From contig NHZP01000005.1 in the NCBI GenBank assembly GCA_003313425.1, positions 1,426,001 through 1,490,000 on the forward strand: a stretch of 64,000 bases of DNA, written 5' to 3'. A program made the translations under genes and the position numbers. Below the pieces are notes generated by a model, which saw nothing but the letters and a program-made list of their open reading frames with translations, was not told the DNA's origin and did no database searches. This document shows positions 56,748 to 64,000 of the stretch, one piece after another. Position 1 is the first letter of the stretch; each line of letters begins with the position of its first letter. The DNA comes from Pseudopyrenochaeta lycopersici. Lineage: Eukaryota > Ascomycota > Dothideomycetes > Pleosporales > Pseudopyrenochaetaceae.

Positions 56748-58482
56748 ATGAACCTCAACAACGTATCCACAAACACCGAAGCCGAGCTTGAGTCTTTCCG
56801 CCAGAAATGGAGGGAGGAAGTTACCGCTAAGTCAAAGGGCAAGGCCCCTGCGGCATCGACGCCGGCGAAAGCTGCTGCATCTTCAAGTAAACTTCACGCA
56901 AACAAGAGCAATGCGCCTGACGCAGTGCCTCACACCCATGCCCGTCAGCGCAGCCTTGAAGTTGCCGATGAGGTGACCCCTCATATTTACCATGACCTGG
57001 GCGACAAACAGCATGGCCGGAGACTGGATGAAACCAGCGCTCAGGCGACTGCTGCCACCGCTGCAACTCGTGAGCCAACTTCTGCCTTGGAGCACTATGA
57101 GCAAGCTGTCGAGAAAGAGGGTCAAGGTAGTTTGGGAGACAGCGTGAACCTGTACCGGAAGGCCTTTAAAGTGAGGAACAGCCATTCAACATCCTTCAAT
57201 ATTAGGTCGTGCTGACATGGCGTAGTTGGATTCCAAAGTACATGAAACCTACAAAGCGAAGCATTTTCCACCTTCATATTTCAAGAAATCTCAAGGACCG
57301 CCACAATCATCGTCTACCCCTGCAGCTTCTTCTGCAGCCTCGACAGCGCCAGCATCAGCGCCAAAACCACAAAACACCAACCCTTCCAACGCCTCCGTAA
57401 CAGTGCCCAATACTGCCCATCACTCCCTACAAGGCCTCTCGTCCTCCTTTCAGTCGCTCATTGGCGACTTCTCCAACCTATCCATCCAGGGTGAGCTACC
57501 ACCAACGGAGCTTTCTCCTCCTCCACCGTGCCCTATTGCTACTATTCCAGAGGAAATCTTGGTGGAGATCTTGGAGCAGCTTGCGGTGCGAGATCTAGCG
57601 TCCTTCGTCCGTCTGGCTCAAGTCTGTAAACGGTTGGCTTACTTGGTTGTTACGGAGGACCGTGTCTGGAAACGCATAGCTCTTGGCGATGAGTACGGAT
57701 TCGCAGCGATGCATTACACCTGGTCTTGCCGAGTTAACGGTGAGCCGCTCGGTGACGATGGACTTGGCGGCCACATCCTAGAACCCAACAGCGACCCACC
57801 ATCTGATAGTGAGGACTACGAACTCCCTCCCGAGCCTCCTTCCCCTGCTCTTCTTACCCAAATGTTGGTCCCGTCTACCTATCCAACATACCGCAACCTT
57901 TTCCGTCTCCGCCCCCGCATCCGCTTCAACGGCTGCTACATCAGCACCGTAAACTACATCCGCCCCGGTCAATCCTCCCCCACCTCCGTAACGTGGAACT
58001 CCCCAATCCACATCGTAACATACTACCGCTATCTCCGCTTCTTACGGGACGGAACTTGTATATCACTCGTCAGCACTTCAGAACCCGTAGACGTAGTCCC
58101 ATACCTACGCATCGAGCACATGCACAGCTCCCACGGCAACCTGCCCTCCGCCCCGATGAAAGACGCCCTCCTAGGCCGATGGAGACTAAGCGGCCCAAGC
58201 AATCTCCACGCAGAAGATCAATCAGAGAAAGAAGGCTCACTCTACATCGAAACAGCAGGCGCAACGCCAAAATATATTTATAAATTGGCTCTTGCGTTGG
58301 GCAATGCGGGGCGAGGGGCAAAGAGTAATAAGCTGAGTTGGCAGGGTTATTGGAGTTATAATCGGCTGACAGATGATATTGCTGAGTTTTCTCTGAAGAA
58401 TGATCGAGACCGAGCGTTCTACTGGAGTAGAGTTAAGAGCTATGGCATGTCATGGACAGAAGGTGGGATGAAGAAGGTATAA
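56748..58482 (+). CDS. F-box protein, Pof7/HRT3/FBXO9-like
   Basis: Exons 56748-57170 and 57226-58482 (55-nt phase-0 intron with GCTGAC branch) give 559 residues. Start at MNLNNVSTNTEAELESFRQK. Residues 35-115 are low complexity, then a TPR/MIT-like helix pair ALEHYEQAVEKEGQGSLGDS and VNLYRKAFKLDSKVHETYK as in FBXO9. The F-box (~243-292) reads ATIPEEILVEILEQLAVRDL, RLAQVCKRLAYLVVTEDRVW. The conserved C-terminal β-domain includes YPTYRNLFRLRPRIRFNGCY, YISTVNYIRPGQ, YYRYLRFLRDGT, LLGRWRL and the terminal SRVKSYGMSW. SCF adaptor by family; target unknown. A Pro/Asp-rich insert (~320-340) is lineage-specific. Confidence 0.92.
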
Positions 58483-58756
58483 TCCGGATGCTGTTGACGG
58501 TGTTAAGTCTGCGGCAACTTATTGACCATTCTGTAGCCTATGGGTTTGTCCCTGAGAAATGCTTCTACAACCTGTGTTGTCAACCTTTTGTCACTGGATG
58601 ATTACGTTGAAAGAACTAAATATCATATCAGATGGCACAATACGTCGTCTTGGTCTTCATGAATCTTTTTGCATTATCGTAGACATTTCTCGCGCCATTA
58701 ACATGGCATCGATATGTCGCCGCCGTGGTATACACTTTTTTCCCTTAACGGCCCGT

Positions 58757-60597
58757 CTACCGCCTGGGCATACCTCGACCACGTCCCCTTCCGCCCAGCG
58801 CCCTTTGCGCAGCACCTGGTGGTAGCGGCCTGTTGGGAGCCTGCGGTTGCTGTGACTCTTGGTTTTCTGTGTGGATGTCAGTAAAAGATGCTTCTTAATT
58901 ATAAAAGTTGCGGCTTGAGTCATACTTATCGTCTCGTCAACACTCAGGATCAAGCAAGCTGCCTCTGTGGCGGCCTGAAGAGCGTTGACCTTGACCAGGC
59001 TAGGTTCCCACACGAATTTTTCCATGTTGTCCGCAATGCTCTCTGTTGTGAAATCAACACCAGCCCAGACATTGCCCTTCTTGTGCTCTACGCGCAGTCG
59101 GTTGAGGATGTCGGTTGCGTCAACACCAGCATTATCGCACAATTGCCGGGGAATCACCTCCAATGCCTTTGCGAATGCTTTGATGATAGGTTGCTGCTTA
59201 TGTGGGATGTTCTTGTCGGCGTAGTTGTGTAGGTAGGATGAGATCTCCATCTCGACGGCACCGCCTCCAGCAACGATATTGCGGTTCTTGATCGCGCGCT
59301 TGACAATCATGATGGCGTCGTGTAAGCTGCGCTCCACTTCGGCGATGAACTGCTCTGCACCACCACGGAGGACAAGTGTGCATGTCTTTGCCTCATGGCA
59401 GCCCTCGAAGAAGTTGAAGCGCTCTCCGCCGATCTGTCGTTCCTCAAAGCTCTCGCAAGTGCCAAGGTGTTTGGGTTGAATATCAGAGCAGGTGGACTGG
59501 AGGCTCGCGCCTGTTGCCCTGCATACACGGTCAAGATCGTCCGCTGCTACTCGGCCGGCACAGAAGATGTCCCTATCGGCAAAGTATTGTGTTGCCAAGT
59601 CGCCAATGGGGAGCTTGCTGAGAACAACCTTTGCGCCTGTTTTGTATAGCGCCTCCATCTTGTTGTAGATAATCTGCCATTCTGCATCGACAATAGCCTG
59701 GTATTCTGAAACTTGCTCCACTCGAACCTCTGCATTATCTTTCTCGCTCTTGAGCTCCAGCTCGACGTTCAGGCAGACAATCTGGGGCTTCTTGAAGGAC
59801 TTTGGTTGTTGCTCAAAGCCGGCGTAGGAGAATGTCTTCTTGAAGGCAACACCATCGACGAATAGGGAGTCCTGGAGCGCGCCACCCGTAATTTTCTTGA
59901 TGCCAATGAGCTTCTCGTTCAGCTCGCTCTGATCAAGCGAGAGAACGGCATCTACCACCATCTTCGTGAAGAAGTCTGCGTTTCTGTGAATCAACTTGCT
60001 GCTCATAGCGGTTGCGGCAAGCTTTTGCAGTGTGTCTCGCTGGTTTCCCTCTGCGGTATCCACGGCGATCTCCATGATCTTGTTCACCGCCAAATGCGAT
60101 GCTCTCCGCAGGCCCTTCATGATAGTCTGACTGCTGACTCCTTGCTCCACAAAGTCTTTGATCTCTTTCAATATCTCTCCAGCGAGTACAACCACAGAGG
60201 TGGTGCCGTCACCAACTTCAGCGTCTTGCGATCGCGCGATATCGGTCAGAATGCGGGCGGCGGGGTGGACAATGTCAAGAAGCTACACATTTTCAGAAGC
60301 TGCGCTTGTGGCCGTAAATTTAGAGTAGTAGCTACCTTCATTACTGTGGCACCATCATTTGTGATTGTTTGCCTTCCGTTCTCGTCCACCATGAGCAAAT
60401 CGCCGCCATACGGTCCCAGGGTGCCCTTGATCGTGGATTGCACGGCAAGGCAGGCGTTGATATTCGAAACTACCTGTCCTCGGCCCTGGGACTGGTCCGT
60501 ACCTGCCAAAATCAGCTTTCACTTCAATATGACAAGCTTGGAGGCACCTACCCTCCCGCAGGACGACAATAGTCGGTGTTTGACCGCCGAACGACAT
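58757..60597 (-). CDS. CCT7: Chaperonin TRiC/CCT subunit eta (CCT7)
   Basis: Exons 60552-60597, 60336-60502, 58926-60282 and 58757-58866 (introns 49, 53 and 59 nt) give 559 residues. The N-terminus [20 protein letters not shown] is typical of eta. ATP-site motifs: [17 protein letters not shown] (64-71), GDGTTS (95-100, nucleotide/catalytic Asp96), and GGGAVEMEI. The last intron removes a frame that would give an unrelated tail; spliced, the protein ends [12 protein letters not shown], the Arg/Gly tail seen in this subunit. It is one of eight subunits of the cytosolic folding ring for actin, tubulin and others. Convergent with the F-box gene (274-bp gap). Confidence 0.96.
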
Positions 60598-61082
60598 GTC
60601 TGCAGAACAGCTGGGAGCAAGACTTTATCACCGGAAGAGGAGAAGCTTAGGAATAACCAAGCCTGAATGGAAAAGACAATCTATAGGGTATCGTTGAGCT
60701 ATGCACAGCTGTATTGTGGTTCCCCGCAGACGCGTCCCATGAATTTTCCAGGCACGACCCGCGTCGGCGGTATGTTTCTCCGGCGGTAGGCGCCATCAAC
60801 CTCGCAACCTTCTCTCAACCTTCTGCCGTCCTTCCATGCATTGTGCTACATTCTAGACCCTCACTGTCGCCCGGAACTTCACTTCCTTCGTGCGCTTGTT
60901 GTCGGTTCACACTCACTGTCGCTTACCTCGTCGCTGTTGACAATTTTGCCGACTAGACGCTCTCGTGACCTCTTACGCGTCCCAGTGAGGCGTTCAAATA
61001 AGCTTCACGCTTACATCAGGTCCTCTCCTCAACCCGGCATAGTTGAACCCGCGTATTGCGATAATTTCCACTCGCCTCCATC
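60598..61082. promoter_or_regulatory. Divergent promoter region, CCT7 and small F-box-like gene
   Basis: 485 bp between opposing starts. C/T-rich towards 61020-61080. No gene of its own supported. Confidence 0.5.
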
Positions 61083-61726
61083 ATGCCAGCCAAGACGTTC
61101 GCCAAGAAGGTCAGTCTTCGCGACATCTGTTACTTGTGACACTTGGACTGATGTCCGAATAGATGGCACCAACGTCAAAAGTAACGAATGACATCTGTTT
61201 GCACAGATTAGACCGTCACTCTAAAGAGTCAGTTGATAAGCAAATATCGATACCGGAAACCATTACTGCTTTGGATAATTACCCGCCATTGCTTCGTATC
61301 CCATCCGAAATACGGCGAGAGATCTTCAGATATGTCCTTCCGTCATCCAACAAGAGATTTCTCCTTTACACCGACTGCGACTCAACTGCGATCAGCAAAA
61401 AGTGGAATCGCAAGTGTCGTCCGCACCCCGATAAAGATCTTACTCTCGATATTCTTCAGACCAACCGCTTAATTTACCACGAGTGTTTATCCGTTATGTA
61501 CTCGGAAAACCTGTTCCATTTCTATGCGTTCAATTATCTTCCCGTCCTGGATTTTATACGACATCTGAGCCCTGAAGCAAAAAATTTGGTGCGTAAAGTT
61601 CGGCTCACGCCTCTAACCGACAACCAGAGTGACCCGCCAGCGAGTCACGATATATTTTGCACTGTCATTCATGACTCTCTGCCTGGTCTTAGCGAGCTAC
61701 AGGCCGATCCGGTCGTTTTCTTCTAG
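61083..61726 (+). CDS. Small F-box-like protein
   Basis: Two exons: 61083-61109 (MPAKTFAKK) and 61163-61726, with a 53-nt intron (GTCAGT...GAATAG), giving 196 residues. The start could instead be the ATG at 61163 at the first codon of exon 2. Residues ~50-75 (PLLRIPSEIRREIFRYVLP) match the short F-box-like block common in fungal proteins (LPxEIRxxIYxxVL). LDILQTNRLIYHECLSVMYS follows, which is also common in this group (LLxTCRxIYxEaxxvlY). The protein ends abruptly at FF after ELQADPVV, shorter than many relatives, so truncation is possible. No catalytic features. Function unknown. Confidence 0.72.
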
Positions 61727-63249
61727 CATATGCCGTTGGTATGGCATTAGTAATACTACAGCTGGACTTCATTTGGATGTTTTCTTTCGCAAGCGGGCTA
61801 TCTCGGAGTTGCCTGGGCGCTATATAGGAACAACCTTGACAATATAATCATTTACATGGTGGATGATGCTATTCTCCGCAGATGGAATTCAGTAACGCTC
61901 ATTTGAATTTTCCAACGCGGTCCCTAATTCCCACATGCAGATGTGAGCAGAGGTAAGGCCGAAGGAGAAAGGAAATCGGATAGTCTCCTGCTCTATCGGG
62001 TTGTTCGAAGCGGAAGCAGCCAACTTTGACACAGCACACACTGTTCTCCATCAGACGAAACAGACGAAATCAGTTCCTGTGACACGGGGGGCTGGGCAAG
62101 CACGAACCACGACATTATTGTGACTGCTGGGGACGTGTCACCTTTGCTTTGTTCGTTGCCGTATTTCAGAATTCAATACAAGAAGAAGTCAAGTACTTAT
62201 GGCTGCACAGAAGCTCGTTTTCCACGACTTGGAATCATCCTGCCTAGTCTGCTTCAGGCTTTGCATTTTCGTTGAATATGCTGTACTCATCCATTGTGCT
62301 CGCGTTATAGGGGAAGTTGTGTTCCAGCTTTTAGTACTATTCACAGCACCCCTGCAACTGTCTAAGGAACAAAATCGTCAGTGGCTCTTTATAAGCATTT
62401 TAAGATAGCGAAATGATAATCGTTCCGTAGACAGCATAGTAGCTTGCCCTACACAAACTGCATTGGGGACCCTATCACTCATCCGTGGGGGATCTCCGTT
62501 ACGCCGTTGAGATTTCGCAGAGCGGGATGTTCTTGAATATTGAGTGCGTAAATTGGTTTTAGGGGGAACGTAAATAGTATTGAATTCGTCTTAATATCAC
62601 GGACCCCTGCGGCGAAATCCTGCCTCCATAATCCATAAAGTTTGAATAGTGGGTGTACCTTCTGAAGGTTTGAGATAGCTATGGCTTTTTGAACGAGAAG
62701 GGCATTAAGGTTCGGTGCTTGATTTAGGCGCTATCAAGGCGCCGTGTAGGGGTGGGGGGTGCGGTCGGTACATGCGAACATGGAATTTGCAAGATTGTTG
62801 ATATTGAAACGTCAAGGGCCGTAAAGGTAACAAGCATTCGGTATTGAACACATGTTCGATACATAAACGAAACTTTATATCAGGTGAATCGGTTAATTGC
62901 CTCATGCAGGATGAGAGGCGAAAGGCGACGTCGGAGGGTAGTGTTTCAAAGCGCAGCTCCTGGTAGGTTCCGTAGTACGGCACAAGCTAGCACCTGGACA
63001 CTCGTTGCGGATGAATAATGTGGGTCTACACTTAGCGTAAATGTAGCAAGTCGGAATTCGCAAGCAATTAGCATGGCCCTTTCTGATGGGTCAGAGATTC
63101 AGAACAGGAATACTTTGGTGGAACACTTGTAATGAAAGTCTTGTATTGTAAAAATTACCACCATTACAATTTTGAGGCCTCTCTAGATTAAGCATTGTAC
63201 ATCAAGCTATTCGAACCTGTTAGAGGTTGAATGTTTACTTATTTGGTAC
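61727..63249. other. Gene-poor spacer
   Basis: 1.5 kb, normal composition. Frames at 62199-62408 and 62705-62983 are short and without domains. 3' flanks of both neighbouring genes lie here (converging). Confidence 0.45.
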
Positions 63250-64000
63250 TCAAGCAGGAACGAACTGCCCCGCAGCTATGGCCTGCTCTTTCGGTGTGTA
63301 TCTCCACCGGCTGAAGTACGCTGGAGTTGTACCACTACCACCATTGCTTGTAGCGAAAGCACCAACCAAAGTACCTGTATATGATCAGCTTATGTCTGTA
63401 ATTATTTTGTCTAAAAAGCTCCGTTAACTCACCAGTGAATGGGCCACTTCCCCCAGAGACAATATCAGCACTTGCAGATCCAAGTACGATTGATTCCCTG
63501 GACTTGGACGCAGAAGAAGCTGAAAAAATGTACTTGGAGTCTCTGGTTGCCTCGACTTTGAGGCGGATGGAGTGCGACTTCCACGATGCTGGGACAGGGA
63601 CAGTTTTGGTTTCGGGCACTGTGGCACCAGACTTGCCTGAGGCTTCGACGCGGAATCTTAGATGCGTTGTAGAGGTATTGCTATTGTTTGCGCCGATATT
63701 CATGATACTGAGGTCGATGTGCTGCAATTGAGTCAAAAACACGGAAATGCCTGCCTCCTCCCCTGCATCCACTGGTTTGAAAGACACATCCACACTGTAG
63801 TCAAAGACAGTACTTGTCTGCTTGCGTGCAATAAAGCCGAGGCCATCTTGTGCGGGCTGATATGCGTCATTGGCTGTCAAATTGACTTTAGACGGGATGA
63901 TCTTCAACGCATTTGGATGATCTGGTGGTGATACTACAAATAGAGATGATTTAGGTGGTCTCCAGAAAAGTAGTTGACGAGGCAATGGCGAATTGGGAGG
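63250..64000 (-). CDS. GH43-type glycosidase (β-xylosidase/arabinofuranosidase-like), C-terminal part
   Basis: Minus strand, 5' end beyond the right edge. Exons 63433-64000 (open to the edge) and 63250-63374, intron 58 nt (GTGAGT...ATACAG). The visible ~230 residues are a β-sandwich module: SSLFVVSPPDHPNALKIIPS, GLGFIARKQTSTVFDYSVDV, AGISVFLTQLQHIDLSIMNI, LRFRVEASGK and, after the splice, GTLVGAFATSNGGSGTTPAY then FSRWRYTP. This is the C-terminal jelly-roll (GH43_C2/DUF1349-like) that follows the five-bladed catalytic propeller in fungal GH43 enzymes. The catalytic residues are outside the window. Plant cell-wall hemicellulose degradation is inferred by family. Confidence 0.82.

Noticed and set aside
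1..64000. CRISPR arrays, tRNA or rRNA genes
   Set aside because: No regular repeat-spacer structure and no cloverleaf with conserved boxes noticed by eye; a covariance-model scan would be needed to exclude a tRNA.

Overview
The window comes from a filamentous ascomycete (Pezizomycotina). Nuclear genes carry short introns of about 49-124 nt with GTATGT/GTAAGT-like donors and CTAAC/CTGAC-like branch sites. The gene set is fungal (Δ9 desaturase with a cytochrome b5 tail, MTM1-type carrier, Pof7-type F-box protein). Long AT-rich blocks nearly lack CpA/TpG while CpG-bearing words survive, the mark of repeat-induced point mutation (RIP). I cannot name the species or class.

Layout. (1) 1-213 is the 5' end of a mitochondrial APH/AIM9-like gene that runs off the left edge. 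(2) 0.48-28 kb is a RIP-degraded transposon block. A full-length LTR retrotransposon (1051-9047, minus strand) has a perfect 5-bp target duplication. A pogo/Fot1 DNA transposon (from 10523) is split by a second Gypsy family. Two copies of that family (11325-18283 plus; 19188-26123 minus) form a ~7 kb inverted repeat around the inverted second half of the same pogo transposase. The flanking 5-mers are swapped in the way expected if an inversion occurred by recombination between the two copies. (3) 27.7-35.7 kb is a graveyard of host genes and elements: two copies of a ~250-bp LTR, a DNA-ligase C-terminal pseudogene, a coiled-coil gene, a HAK/KUP potassium-transporter C-terminus joined in frame to a pogo N-terminus, and a RIP-ruined Tc1/mariner element containing one of the solo LTRs.

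(4) 35.9-43.2 kb is an accessory zone: an intronless papain-fold/β-propeller-lectin fusion, a six-exon small secreted protein, and a Tc1/mariner element with intact 66-bp inverted ends. (5) 43.9-64 kb is ordinary compact euchromatin: complex I subunit NDUFA13/GRIM-19, tRNA m1G9 methyltransferase TRM10, a TLDc/OXR1 protein, a RING protein, OLE1 Δ9 desaturase, an unknown nuclear-type protein, an ELYS-domain nucleoporin-assembly protein, MTM1 mitochondrial carrier, a Pof7/FBXO9-like F-box protein, CCT7 chaperonin, a small F-box-like protein, and the C-terminus of a GH43-type glycosidase at the right edge.

The window shows a sharp border between a repeat compartment shaped by RIP and a conserved housekeeping compartment, with unusual accessory genes at the border. 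All exon structures are hand-read from splice signals and frame continuity, without transcript evidence.
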